15,970 nucleotides of DNA from an uncultured Bacteroidales bacterium (GCA_937965665.1 CALCJE010000221.1:1-15970), one strand, 5' to 3'; counted from the first letter of the stretch, positions 1-8,583 are shown. Program-made: numbers and translations. Notes: generated from the letters alone by a model not told the origin.

Positions 1-1355
1 GCCCAGTTATTCACCTGGCTGAAGGCCCAGTAAGCCGAGGTTTCGGACCAGGTGATCATGGAGCCGTTGCCCAGGGCGTAACTTTCGGGAACCCTGCTGA
101 TGCCGCAATACATGGGAGCATATACGCAGCCGTCGGAATCATCGACGCCGAACCAGAAAATACCGCCCACCGGGGCAGGCAGCCAGCCGCGCGACTGTGC
201 CACGAAACTGTAACCGGTTTGCTGGGTAGCTATGGCTCTTTCGTTGAGGTACATTACACTATCCACGGTATACTCCATGGGGCGCCAGCGGTATGGAAGG
301 CCGAAGGGGCCGGCTCCGTTATCGTAACGCATATCGAGCGGGGTATCTTCGTAGTGATCGCGCATGCCTGCCATTACCTGTTGCAAGGTAACCGGCGAAT
401 CAGGCTTTACCCACAACGGTAAGCGGTTCGACACAAAACCATTCGGGTTTTCAGCGCCATCGGGAAAAACAGTATTGTGCGAAAACTTCCCAAGGGCATA
501 ATCTGTAAATATTGCATTTTCGCGCAGTTCCTTATTTATCTTCCTGAAAAAAGACCATACCCGGGCGTCGCAAAAGCGGGCCCCGCCAAAATCGAGGGGG
601 TTATACACATCGGAGAAACTAAATGCCGCATCCGTTCCATTATAATACCCGTTTTTCCTGGCAAAGCTGATCACATCTGCCGAATTATAAACGGTTTGTT
701 TCGTGTCATTCCAGTTATTGGTTTTCTGATACGGGAATGTGGTGATACGTGCCTGGTTGGCATGCCCGCTGATATATCCGTCGGGAATCTGCCTGGCTAC
801 CCAAACAGCGCCTTTTTCAAATTTCCCTTTGCCAATCATTTCCATGATCCAGGCTTCGTTGGCATCGGAAATGGAAAACGACTCACCGCTGGTTGCGTAG
901 CCGTAACGGGCTACTAAGTCTGTCATTACTTTAATGGCTTCGCGGGCTGTTTTGGAACGTTGCAGGGCAATACGCATCAGCGATCCGTAGTCGAGAATAG
1001 CTTCCGGTTGTGTGGCCAGCGCTTCTGGTCCGCCCCAGGTGGTTTCGCCAATGGCTACCTGGTGCTCATTCATAAACTGCACCACCGAATAAGTATGCGA
1101 CACTTCAGGGATTTTACCGAGCAGCCTCCCATTTTCGTAATGATACACTTCGCACATTTCGCCGGCCTGGTGATCGGCAGCCGGATAGTATGCAATGGCG
1201 CCATAACGGGTATGCGAGTCGGCATTGTAGGTAATCATCACCGAACGGTCGCTGCTGGCGCCTTTGGTAATAATTAAATTAGTGCACGGAAACAACTGCT
1301 GTACATTCAGCAGGGCAATTACAACAAGGGCAAGCGGGAAGTAAGGCTTAAACAT
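1..1355 (-). CDS. C69-family dipeptidase, secreted, 3' end cut by window edge
   Basis: An N-terminal-nucleophile peptidase of family C69 (PepD/DPIP-like), which cleaves dipeptides or short peptides, probably in the periplasm. Reading leftward from the ATG at 1355 gives 451 residues before the window ends; I expect roughly another 100 for this family. Residues 1-23 are a hydrophobic leader (MFKPYFPLALVVIALL...). The nucleophile is Cys24 in PCTN, which would become the new N-terminus after processing. Further family signatures follow: ITYNADSHTRYG, the GETTWGG stretch, ATSGESFSISDANEAWIMEM, VWVARQIPDGYISGHANQARI-like text, and a YALGNGSMITW segment near the edge. The gene is divergent from guaC across 229 bp. 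The sequence TACTTTAG lies 17-24 bp before the ATG and differs by one base from the Bacteroidota -7 box TAnnTTTG. The forward-strand ORFs overlapping it are antisense shadows. The family call is secure; substrate preference is not visible. Confidence 0.93.
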   Translation of the reverse strand, partial: MFKPYFPLALVVIALLNVQQLFPCTNLIITKGASSDRSVMITYNADSHTRYGAIAYYPAADHQAGEMCEVYHYENGRLLGKIPEVSHTYSVVQFMNEHQVAIGETTWGGPEALATQPEAILDYGSLMRIALQRSKTAREAIKVMTDLVARYGYATSGESFSISDANEAWIMEMIGKGKFEKGAVWVARQIPDGYISGHANQARITTFPYQKTNNWNDTKQTVYNSADVISFARKNGYYNGTDAAFSFSDVYNPLDFGGARFCDARVWSFFRKINKELRENAIFTDYALGKFSHNTVFPDGAENPNGFVSNRLPLWVKPDSPVTLQQVMAGMRDHYEDTPLDMRYDNGAGPFGLPYRWRPMEYTVDSVMYLNERAIATQQTGYSFVAQSRGWLPAPVGGIFWFGVDDSDGCVYAPMYCGISRVPESYALGNGSMITWSETSAYWAFSQVNNW

Positions 1356-1557
1356 AGCGAGAAATTTTGCAGCTAAAGTAAATCAAAAAGTTCATTGGCC
1401 GAAAAAGTATTGTTCCTTCTGGCAGAATTCCAGCAGGTGAAAAAATCGCCGGAGTGCACTGCAAACCGGGAACCACAGATTGCACACCTTCAATCATCCA
1501 GAAAAAGATTATATTCACATCCATATTTTATAAGTATGTTTAAAACAGGAAACAGAG

Positions 1558-1565
1558 TAATTTTG
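1558..1565 (+). promoter_or_regulatory. Bacteroidota -7 promoter box for guaC
   Basis: TAATTTTG is an exact match to the TAnnTTTG -7 element used by the primary sigma factor of Bacteroidota. It ends 19 bp before the guaC ATG, which would give a very short leader. No convincing -33 TTG is seen at the usual distance; only TGTTTA lies there. No purine-rich ribosome-binding site precedes the ATG, as is normal in this phylum. Confidence 0.55.
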
Positions 1566-1584
1566 TATTTAAAATCATTGAAAC

Positions 1585-2625
1585 ATGCGGATAGAATACG
1601 ACATTAAACTGGGATTTAAAGATGTGATGTTCAGACCAAAACGTTCGACACTGAGCAGCAGGTCGCAGGTAAAACTGGAGCGGAGCTTTATTTTTAAGCA
1701 TACCGGCACCGAATGGACCGGCGTACCGGTAATGGCTGCCAATATGGACACGGTCGGCACTTTTGAGATGGCCCTGGCCCTGTTCGAAAAGCAAATGTTT
1801 ACGGCTATTCATAAACATTACACGGTAGCTGAGTGGAATAATTTCATTAAGAGTGCGCCCGCGGGTATCGAAAACCACATCGCGGTAAGCACAGGCACAG
1901 GCGCCCACGACCTTGAAAAAATATCGGAAATACTGAAAGCTAACCCACAGCTGAGGTTTATCTGTATTGATGTAGCCAATGGTTATTCAGAACATTTTGT
2001 GGCATTTGTAAAACAGACTCGCAAGAAATTCCAGGACAAGATTATTATAGCTGGCAACGTGGTTACCGGCGAAATGGTTGAAGAGCTTTTACTGGCCGGG
2101 GCCGATATTATAAAAGTAGGGATAGGACCGGGATCGGTGTGTACCACCCGTGTAAAAACCGGTGTGGGATACCCGCAACTTTCGGCAATTATTGAATGTG
2201 CGGATGCAGCCCATGGCCTTGGCGGGCAGATTATCAGCGATGGGGGCTGTTCCACACCCGGTGATGTAGCAAAAGCTTTCGGGGCAGGAGCCGACTATGT
2301 TATGCTGGGTGGCATGCTAGCCGGGCACGACGAAAGCGGTGGCGAACTGATTGAGAAAAATGGTAAAAAAATGAAACAGTTCTATGGCATGAGCTCCAAG
2401 ACTGCCATGGATAAACATGCCGGCGGTGTTGCCGAATACCGTGCCAGCGAAGGTAAAACTGTTGAAGTGCCCTATCGAGGACTGGTTGAAAACACCATAC
2501 AGGATATACTTGGTGGCATACGCAGCACCTGCACTTATGTTGGCGCCTCGAAGCTGAAGGAGCTGAGCAAACGCACCACATTTATACGCGTGGCTGAACA
2601 GGAAAACAGGGTGTATACAGACTAG
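1585..2625 (+). CDS. guaC: GMP reductase
   Basis: GuaC converts GMP to IMP with NADPH, releasing ammonia, in cytoplasmic purine salvage. The 346-residue length matches E. coli and animal GMP reductases (about 345-348) and lacks the CBS-domain insert of IMP dehydrogenase. The (beta/alpha)8 barrel opens with DIKLGFKDVMFRPKRSTLSSR, a GMP reductase-type start. PVMAANMDTVGTF follows at about 48-60. The catalytic loop GIGPGSVCTTR places the nucleophile at Cys186, the E. coli position. The phosphate-binding stretch SDGGCSTPGDVAKAFGAGADYVMLGG is at about 218-243, and the mobile flap FYGMSSKTAMDKHAGG at about 266-281. The ATG at 1585 directly follows a TAnnTTTG box and gives the family N-terminus. It stands alone, divergent from the dipeptidase gene and convergent with a small minus-strand gene. 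Confidence 0.96.
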   Translation: MRIEYDIKLGFKDVMFRPKRSTLSSRSQVKLERSFIFKHTGTEWTGVPVMAANMDTVGTFEMALALFEKQMFTAIHKHYTVAEWNNFIKSAPAGIENHIAVSTGTGAHDLEKISEILKANPQLRFICIDVANGYSEHFVAFVKQTRKKFQDKIIIAGNVVTGEMVEELLLAGADIIKVGIGPGSVCTTRVKTGVGYPQLSAIIECADAAHGLGGQIISDGGCSTPGDVAKAFGAGADYVMLGGMLAGHDESGGELIEKNGKKMKQFYGMSSKTAMDKHAGGVAEYRASEGKTVEVPYRGLVENTIQDILGGIRSTCTYVGASKLKELSKRTTFIRVAEQENRVYTD

Positions 2626-2696
2626 ATGAAGGTGAAAAGTAAAAATCTTGGTTTGGCACATAGATAGTATTTTGTCAACATAAACTCTGAAATGTA

Positions 2697-2725
2697 AAAT
2701 GAAAAGTAATTTTACTTAATCATTT
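2697..2725. terminator. AT-rich hairpin between convergent genes
   Basis: AAATGA and AAGTAA face TTACTT and TCATTT around a TT centre, forming a nearly perfect AT-rich inverted repeat. It lies between the end of guaC (2625) and the end of the minus-strand gene (2734), where a bidirectional terminator would sit. The stem is weak and has no GC base, so this is only a candidate. Confidence 0.35.
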
Positions 2726-2733
2726 AGAACTAA

Positions 2734-2958
2734 CTACATTTCAATAATCATCTGAACAAATAATACAGATATCCACTCACTTTCGACATTTTTTCCAGTT
2801 CTTATTCTAAACCAAGCACATATTCCGCCATTCATAGAATTTGATCCATGAAGATAAATAGAGCTTATAATTCCTTCATAAGTTGTAAGTGATGTCACAA
2901 CTTTGACGTATTGACTGTTTCGGTACATTGATAATATTTTTGCTGATTTGGATTCCAT
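2734..2958 (-). CDS. Small hypothetical protein (74 aa)
   Basis: I do not recognise a family. The 74-residue product has ordinary composition (KVVTSLTTYEGIISSIYLHG, then ICAWFRIRTGKNVESEWI) with alternating hydrophobic residues that suggest a small beta-rich fold. It has no signal peptide and no clear membrane segment. It lies in an AT-rich stretch, convergent with guaC and divergent from the pentapeptide gene. An inverted pair GCTCAAT (2960-2966) and ATTGAGC (2992-2998) brackets the region just upstream of its ATG and could be an operator. An internal ATG at 2925 is a possible alternative start. It is more likely real than a shadow because no other gene occupies this stretch on either strand, but support is composition only. 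Confidence 0.5.
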   Translation of the reverse strand: MESKSAKILSMYRNSQYVKVVTSLTTYEGIISSIYLHGSNSMNGGICAWFRIRTGKNVESEWISVLFVQMIIEM

Positions 2959-3250
2959 AGCTCAATTTTTGTGATTACGTTCATAATAAATATTGAGCAA
3001 AATTGCGCTTTTAGAAAAGATGTTCCAACAACTAAAGTGCAGGTGCAAATTTTATATAGTGTTTTTCAAAATTATTAATTACATACATCCTTGATCCAAT
3101 TAACAAATTTTATCATACATGGTTAAGCAGGTTAGAACAGCCTCTACGTTATATTCAAAATCGTTCTTCATCAAACATGATAATTTGTTTTCGACAAGAC
3201 TTAACCTAAACTTATCTTTAATACTTTTACGTGTAAATAATCAACGAAAA

Positions 3251-4753
3251 ATGACAGATAGAGAAAAAATTATAGCATTTGTTAGAGGAGATATATCTAC
3301 CAACTCAGATTTAAGATGGGGAAATTTTCAAAATATTTTTCTCAAAGGAGCAAATCTTGGTAATGCCATTTTAGAAGGTGCTGACCTTAGTCATGCTAAC
3401 TTATGTGATGTTAGCTTAAAAAATGCAAATCTTAGAAATTCTATTCTTGAAAATGCTGATCTAAGTAAAGCAGATATATCCGGAACCGATTTCACTGGAG
3501 CTAATCTAAAAGGAACAAAATTAGTTGGAGTAAACATTAAAGATTCTAATTTAGATGGGGTGGATTTTTTTGAGGCTGACCTTACTGAAGCTAATTTTGA
3601 AGCTGCTAATATGAGTGGCACTAATTTGACCAAAGCCATTTTGTGTAATGCTTCGTTTAATAGGACTGACTTAAGCTTTTCAAAATTAGTTTCGGCTGAT
3701 CTATCAGGTGCAAATTTGAAGGGTGCAAATTTAAATACTGCAAACCTGTCATTTGCAATCCTTTCTTATGCCAACTTATCATCTGCTAATTTAAAATTTG
3801 CAATTCTTAAAAACACTGACCTATCTCATTCCAATCTTTCTAATTCTGATTTGACCCAAGTTGATTTATCTAATTCTAATTTAAATTTCACAGAACTTAT
3901 CAATTCAGATTTGTCAGATGCTAATCTAAAAAACACTACCTTGAATAATGCTGATTTGGAAGGAGCTTATCTTTCAAATGCGGATTTAGCACATTCTGAT
4001 CTTTCTAATGCTAACCTCAGTCATGCTAAATTAGATGGGGTAAACTTTTTGAACTCTAACCTTTTGGGTATAGATTTTAGAAATATTGATTTACATGGAG
4101 CAAACTTAAAAGGATGCAATTTATTGAATGCCAACTTTTATGAAGCAAATTTGAATAATGCAATACTAATTTCTGCTAATTTAAAAGGTGCAAATTTTAC
4201 TAATGCAAAATTAATAAATGCAGACTTAAGTAATACATTTTTATGGAATGCAATTCTTTATAATGCCGATCTAACTCGTGCAAACTTAATTGGTGCAGAT
4301 ATTTTCGGCGCTAACATCAGAAATACGAATTTTACCGAAGCAATTCTAATAGGGGTAAACCTAATAGATACAATAATTGTCAGTTCTGTTCCTGTATTAT
4401 TAGATTACTTGGTTGAAGCTAAACTTAGTAAGGCAAATTTATCAGGAGCACAATTAAAAGGAGCAGATTTGCAAAGTGCAGATTTAAGTTTTTCAAACCT
4501 GAGCGGTGCAAACCTGAGCGGTGCAAACCTGAGCGGTGCAAACCTGAGCGGTGCAAACCTGAATTCAGCAAACTTAATTGCTGCAAACTTAAGTGGCGCA
4601 AACTTAAGTGGTGCAAACCTTACTAACGCGAATTTGAGCGATACAGACCTAAGTGGTGCAAACTTAATTGGTACAAATCTAATTAATACTAATTTGAGCA
4701 ATGCAGATATTACTAGAGCAAAGATGAGTAGTGCTCTAAATTTTAAAAATTAG
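3251..4753 (+). CDS. Long pentapeptide-repeat protein (500 aa)
   Basis: Almost the whole protein is A(D/N)LXX pentapeptides (GANL, NADLS, SGANL), roughly ninety of them. They predict a long right-handed quadrilateral beta-helix. Such proteins include the DNA-mimicking MfpA/Qnr group, but most have no known role, and this one is more than twice Qnr length. Residues 1-20 from MTDREKIIAFVRG are a short non-repeat cap. The repeat breaks once near residues 374-388 (TIIVSSVPVLLDYLVEA), probably a loop or hinge between two helical stacks. I chose the ATG at 3251. The in-frame ATG at 3119 would add 44 residues of unlikely composition and no repeat. No signal peptide or membrane segment is seen. The gene is AT-rich relative to guaC and the 5301-9878 genes, which suggests a different origin. 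Function cannot be assigned. Confidence 0.88.
   Translation: MTDREKIIAFVRGDISTNSDLRWGNFQNIFLKGANLGNAILEGADLSHANLCDVSLKNANLRNSILENADLSKADISGTDFTGANLKGTKLVGVNIKDSNLDGVDFFEADLTEANFEAANMSGTNLTKAILCNASFNRTDLSFSKLVSADLSGANLKGANLNTANLSFAILSYANLSSANLKFAILKNTDLSHSNLSNSDLTQVDLSNSNLNFTELINSDLSDANLKNTTLNNADLEGAYLSNADLAHSDLSNANLSHAKLDGVNFLNSNLLGIDFRNIDLHGANLKGCNLLNANFYEANLNNAILISANLKGANFTNAKLINADLSNTFLWNAILYNADLTRANLIGADIFGANIRNTNFTEAILIGVNLIDTIIVSSVPVLLDYLVEAKLSKANLSGAQLKGADLQSADLSFSNLSGANLSGANLSGANLSGANLNSANLIAANLSGANLSGANLTNANLSDTDLSGANLIGTNLINTNLSNADITRAKMSSALNFKN
4501..4560 (+). repeat. Perfect 15-bp tandem repeat, 4 copies, inside the pentapeptide gene
   Basis: GAGCGGTGCAAACCT occurs four times end to end without a single change, encoding consecutive SGANL units. 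A partial copy (CAAACCT) precedes it at 4494-4500. The rest of the gene uses divergent codons for the same amino acids, so this block is a recent expansion by slippage or unequal recombination, in frame and length-neutral to the fold. Confidence 0.95.
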
Positions 4754-4813
4754 CGATCCAAACTAGCCTCAAGTAATTCAATTAAAATAGGTACTGAACA
4801 ATTATAGCTTTAA

Positions 4814-5111
4814 ATGATAATTGTCGATAAAACATTAAATGAAAAATTAAAATTTTTAGATAGCCTCATAGATCATTCAGTAAATGTTATCAGTTTTCTG
4901 TGTATTCACAATTAGAGATGATAAACCCCATACTAGCCTGGTTGCATTCACTTCTTTCAAGGGTTTGCGGCAACTTATGATTACAACCTACCGCAACACA
5001 AAGAAGTTCCTTAATCTGAAAGCCAATGGCAAAGTTGCAGTTCTAATAGAAGGCATAAATGAAGAAAAATCAAGGATACAGGATGGCTTTGAAATAACGG
5101 CCCCATCATAA
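4814..5111 (+). pseudogene. Frameshifted, truncated pyridoxamine 5'-phosphate oxidase-like (FMN split-barrel) gene
   Basis: The frame open from 4884 contains RDDKPHTSLVAFTSFKGLRQ, then MITTYRNTKKFLNLKANGKV, then AVLIEGINEEKSRIQDGFEI. This reads like the core of a small flavin-binding split-barrel protein of the PNPOx-like family. The missing N-terminus lies in another frame: the ATG at 4814 gives MIIVDKTLNEKLKFLDSLID and then meets a TAG just where the second frame takes over, near 4885-4910. The C-terminus stops abruptly at TAPS, where family members continue through further beta strands. A frameshift plus truncation therefore leaves about 100 codons of a protein usually longer. Alternatively the downstream part alone is expressed as a 75-residue fragment. 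Family assignment is from motif memory. Confidence 0.6.
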
Positions 5112-5300
5112 TTTACATCTTTGCAGCTTTATTTGTTGACAATTCGGGACAGGTACAATCCCAAGATTTGAGGCCCTATCCTGTTCCGTAAAGCCATCCA
5201 GGCAGAAAAACAGCCTTCTACCTTACAAAAAAGGGGATTCAGCAGATCCCGGAATGGCCGGAAGTGTAAGATTTCCTAAATTGCACACCAAATTTAACGT

Positions 5301-6473
5301 ATGACTACTACCCTTTACGAAACCAGATCTCCACGGCTTAATGTTGTAGATGCCCTTCGCGGATTTGCCATCATGGCTATTATGTTGCTCCACAATATTG
5401 AGCACTTCGACTTTTATTTCTTCCCTGAATATCTGCCCTCGTGGCTAAAAACCATCGACAAGGGAATATGGGATACCATGTTCTTCCTTTTCGGGGGTAA
5501 GGCTTACGCCATATTCGCCTTGCTGTTCGGACTTACTTTTTACATCATGTATTCGAACCAACAAAAAAAAGGAAAAGATTTCAGGGGACGGTTTTTGTGG
5601 CGGTCGCTGCTGCTTTTTGGTTTCGGACTGGTTAACTCGTTGTTTTACCAGGGCGATATCCTGCTTTTTTACGCCGTACTTGGCGTAACCCTGGTTGTGG
5701 TATGCACCTGGAGCGATAAAGCAGTGCTGATAACGGCTATTATCCTGCTCCTGCAGCCTTTGGAACTTGTTAAATTGATCCAGATTGTAAACGATCCTGG
5801 GTTCGTGGCTTCGGATCCTCCCTCGTGGGCATACTTTGGCAAAACCGGCGAATACATGGCCAACGGTACTTTTTTCGAAGTGATAAAAGGCAATATGACT
5901 AATGGTAAAACTGCAGTAATCTTATGGACCTACGAAAGCGGCCGTATATTCCAGACCCCCGCTCTTTTTATGCTCGGGATGCTTTTGGGCCGGAGGAAAA
6001 TGTTTGCCACATCGGGCGAAAGCCAGAAATTCTGGAAACAGGTTTTGATTGCCGCCATAGCACTGTTTGCCATACTTTTTGCAGCTAAACTGGTTATTCC
6101 CAAATCGGGAGCAAGGGAGGCTGTTGCCGGGAGTTTAACTTCTATTGTAACAAGCTGGGCTAACTTTGCATTTACCTTTGTGCTGGTTTCCGCGTTTGTG
6201 CTGGCTTTCCGGAAAGCAGCCATCAACCGCACATTAACCAAACTCGAGGTTTTCGGACGCATGAGCCTTACCAACTATGTAATGCAGTCGGTTGCAGGTA
6301 CTTTTATTTACTACGGCTTCGGACTGGGATTGTACAAATATACCGGGGCCGGAATGTGTATACTTATAGGCATAGTCCTATTCCTGCTACAATATGTTTT
6401 TTGCCGCTGGTGGATGAAATCGCATACCCATGGTCCGCTGGAGGGAGTGTGGCATAGGTTGACGTGGATTTGA
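5301..6473 (+). CDS. DUF418 (YeiB-like) multi-pass membrane protein
   Basis: A 390-residue inner-membrane protein. It opens with RLNVVDALRGFAIMAIMLLHN, the typical start of the YeiB/DUF418 and acyltransferase-3-like superfamily. It closes with a DUF418 domain: GRMSLTNYVMQS, then a C-terminal RWW-x-GPLEGVWHRLTW-type signature. I count about eight to ten hydrophobic segments, including FGGKAYAIFALLFGLTFYIM, a LLLFGFGLVNSLF segment, FMLGMLLGRRKMF, and paired helices near 245-320. Length fits the family. The biochemical role of DUF418 proteins is not established; transfer of an acyl group or a transport role is speculation. The ATG at 5301 follows TAAATTG, a weak -7-like box. The gene is followed at once by an 8-bp tandem repeat and appears monocistronic. 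Confidence 0.88.
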   Translation: MTTTLYETRSPRLNVVDALRGFAIMAIMLLHNIEHFDFYFFPEYLPSWLKTIDKGIWDTMFFLFGGKAYAIFALLFGLTFYIMYSNQQKKGKDFRGRFLWRSLLLFGFGLVNSLFYQGDILLFYAVLGVTLVVVCTWSDKAVLITAIILLLQPLELVKLIQIVNDPGFVASDPPSWAYFGKTGEYMANGTFFEVIKGNMTNGKTAVILWTYESGRIFQTPALFMLGMLLGRRKMFATSGESQKFWKQVLIAAIALFAILFAAKLVIPKSGAREAVAGSLTSIVTSWANFAFTFVLVSAFVLAFRKAAINRTLTKLEVFGRMSLTNYVMQSVAGTFIYYGFGLGLYKYTGAGMCILIGIVLFLLQYVFCRWWMKSHTHGPLEGVWHRLTWI

Positions 6474-6477
6474 AAGA

Positions 6478-6525
6478 GTTTCAATGTTTCAGGGTTTCAG
6501 GGTTTCAGGGTTTCATGGTTTCAGT
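6478..6525 (+). repeat. 8-bp tandem repeat (GTTTCANN, 6 copies)
   Basis: Six contiguous copies of GTTTCA plus two variable bases (AT, GG, GG, GG, TG, GT) begin five bases after the DUF418 stop codon. The three central copies are identical. The repeat is non-coding and would be prone to slippage. Confidence 0.9.
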
Positions 6526-6639
6526 GTATGAAGCTTGCCTGCCGAAGGTAAAGTTAAAGGAAGAGCTGGATTGCAGCAATGATTTGATTTCTGTTTTTTT
6601 ATACTTTTAGCCTTTCGAATTCCTTTCCACTTTACACGA

Positions 6640-7713
6640 ATGACTTCCAGGGATATTTCACTGCTCAGGCTGAAAAACCAACAGGTAACTGAGCCAACGT
6701 TTAACTCGGCCGGCGAACTGCTTGGCTGGATGGGTGCCATGCAAGCCCAGGATTTCAGCATGGCTAAATGGGCGGTTGGTCTGCGGGTTGTGGGCTCGAC
6801 CGAAAAATCAATAAATGAGGCCATAAACCGGGGCGAAATTATCCGGACACATGCGCTGCGGCCTACCTGGCATTTTGTTTCGCCAAACGATATTCACTGG
6901 ATGCTGGATCTATCGGCTCACCGCATTAAAGCTGCTATGCGAACGATGGATAAACGGTTCGGGCTCGATGATGCCGTTTTCAGAAAGACCAATGCCATTA
7001 TCGCGGAATCGCTTTCACAACAACCTGATTTATCGCGCGAAGCGATTATCGAAAGACTGGTGGCCAACCGTATACCGACTTCCGAAAACCGGGTTTCGCA
7101 TATACTGGTACGCGCCGAAATGGAACGCATTATCTGCTCGGGCAAATCGCAGGGGAACCGGCAGACTTATGCCCTGTTGGCGGAACGCGCGCCAAAGACC
7201 TCCGCTTTAAACCGCGACGAAGCGCTGGCAAAACTGGCTTTAACATATTTCAAGAGTCATGGACCGGCTACTTTACAGGATTTTAACTGGTGGTCGGGCT
7301 TAACGGCAGGAGAAGCTAAACATGCGCTCGAAATGGTTAAACACAATTTCGTTTCCGAAACTTCGGATGATAAAACCTATTGGTTTACGGATGGCATTGC
7401 CGGGACTCAAAACCATGGACCCTGCACTCTTATGCTGCCTGCCTACGACGAATTTATTATAAGCTACCGCGACAGGACGGCAGCACTGATCTCCGAAAAC
7501 CACAGCAAAGCCGTTTCGAACAATGGCGTATTCAGGCCTGTTATTGTTACGTGTGGCAAAGTAACCGGTACCTGGAGAAGGACTTTAAAAAACAAATCGA
7601 CCATACTTGAAACTGATTTTTTCCTGCCTGCAATTCAGCCCAGACCGGAAATGATTGCCAAAGCATTTCAACCCTTTATTCGCTTCACGGGCCGGCAGGC
7701 CCAGATTGTATAA
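6640..7713 (+). CDS. AlkZ/YcaQ-like winged-helix DNA glycosylase family protein
   Basis: A 357-residue protein of the HTH_42 (former DUF1006) family, whose studied members AlkZ and YcaQ remove alkylated bases and unhook DNA crosslinks. The signature near the N-terminus, GWMGAMQAQDFSMAKWA, carries the Q-x-Q motif at Gln35 and Gln37, which corresponds to the catalytic glutamines of AlkZ. ALRPTWHFVSPNDIHWML at about 72-89 and the C-terminal block LMLPAYDEFIISYRDR with the following RPVIVTCGKVTGTWRR are further family landmarks. Length matches the family (350-400). The start at 6640 is preceded by TACTTTTA (6602-6609), one base off the -7 consensus. It lies 30 bp before the hydrolase gene, so the two may be co-transcribed. 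Family is secure; glycosylase activity is inferred from the retained motif. Confidence 0.85.
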   Translation: MTSRDISLLRLKNQQVTEPTFNSAGELLGWMGAMQAQDFSMAKWAVGLRVVGSTEKSINEAINRGEIIRTHALRPTWHFVSPNDIHWMLDLSAHRIKAAMRTMDKRFGLDDAVFRKTNAIIAESLSQQPDLSREAIIERLVANRIPTSENRVSHILVRAEMERIICSGKSQGNRQTYALLAERAPKTSALNRDEALAKLALTYFKSHGPATLQDFNWWSGLTAGEAKHALEMVKHNFVSETSDDKTYWFTDGIAGTQNHGPCTLMLPAYDEFIISYRDRTAALISENHSKAVSNNGVFRPVIVTCGKVTGTWRRTLKNKSTILETDFFLPAIQPRPEMIAKAFQPFIRFTGRQAQIV

Positions 7714-7743
7714 AGCCGCAAATCCCTGAATTACACCTGATCT

Positions 7744-8583
7744 ATGAAACAATTTCTGCTCACCTTTATCCTTTTCTTTTCCGTATGCTTTTTGTTTGCC
7801 CAGCAGCCGGAATACGTTACCAAATCTGCAATTCCGTACTACAGTGAGGCTATCCGCGCAAGCGATAATTATTTGAAGGAACGTTGTGTGCTGGATGTGT
7901 ATTACCCTAAAAACACAAGCGGTTTCGCGACAGTGATATGGTTTCACGGCGGCGGGTTAACCGGGGGCAACAAGGAAATCCCGGAAGCGCTGAAGAATAA
8001 AAGCATCTGCATTGTGGCTGTAAATTATCGCCTGAGCCCGAAGGTGAAAGTAAAACAATGTATTGAAGACGCAGCAGCAGCCATAGCCTGGACATTTAAC
8101 CATATAGGCGGTTATGGCGGCGATACTTCGCTGATTTTTGTGGCGGGACATTCGGCAGGCGGGTACTTAACGCTGATGACAGGCCTGGATAAACAGTGGC
8201 TGAAACCGTATTCAATTAACGCCAACCGTATTGCAGGGCTTATCCCGCTCAGCGGACAGGCCATTACGCATTTCACCCTGCGTAAGGAAAGAGGCATTGC
8301 CGAAACACAGCCTGTGGTGGATGAGTACGCCCCTTTGTACCATGTGCGGGCTGATGCTCCTCCCCTGCTACTGATAACCGGCGACCGTGAAAAGGAATTG
8401 CTGGGCCGCTACGAAGAAAACGCTTACCTGGCACGCATGATGAAAGTGGCCGGGCATACACAAACCCGTCTGCTCGAAATACAGGGTTACGGGCATATGA
8501 TGACCGAACCGGCTTTCCCGCTGCTGGTTGAAGAGGTGAAGCGGATCTCGGATCAGAAGAAGGGCGGTAAAGGTGCGAAATAA
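7744..8583 (+). CDS. Secreted alpha/beta-hydrolase (HSL/carboxylesterase-like)
   Basis: A 279-residue serine hydrolase with a signal peptide: residues 1-19 are hydrophobic and end FLFA before QQPEY. The oxyanion-hole motif is HGGG at 68-71. The nucleophile elbow GHSAGG puts the serine at 137, the acid is probably Asp214 in ITGDREKE, and His251 in GYGHMM completes the triad. HGGG and GHSAGG together place it among hormone-sensitive-lipase-like and acetyl-esterase enzymes that act outside the cytoplasm on acyl or acetyl esters. The substrate is not visible. It follows the winged-helix gene by 30 bp on the same strand, so shared transcription is likely although no functional link is obvious. The C-terminus is a short lysine/glycine-rich tail. 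A block of hairpin repeats follows downstream. Confidence 0.9.
   Translation: MKQFLLTFILFFSVCFLFAQQPEYVTKSAIPYYSEAIRASDNYLKERCVLDVYYPKNTSGFATVIWFHGGGLTGGNKEIPEALKNKSICIVAVNYRLSPKVKVKQCIEDAAAAIAWTFNHIGGYGGDTSLIFVAGHSAGGYLTLMTGLDKQWLKPYSINANRIAGLIPLSGQAITHFTLRKERGIAETQPVVDEYAPLYHVRADAPPLLLITGDREKELLGRYEENAYLARMMKVAGHTQTRLLEIQGYGHMMTEPAFPLLVEEVKRISDQKKGGKGAK

Noticed and set aside
219..1277. Three forward ORFs in the first 1.3 kb
   Set aside because: They are antisense to the continuous 451-codon C69 dipeptidase frame, which carries clear family motifs.
3119..3250. Upstream 44-codon extension of the pentapeptide gene
   Set aside because: The extension has unlikely composition and no repeat; the ATG at 3251 gives a typical short cap before the repeats.
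4405..4701. Minus-strand ORF of RFAPL repeats
   Set aside because: It is the antisense image of the pentapeptide repeats and is explained by their codon periodicity.
5112..5300. Possible small gene between the broken split-barrel gene and the DUF418 gene
   Set aside because: No frame with a plausible start and protein-like composition is seen on either strand.
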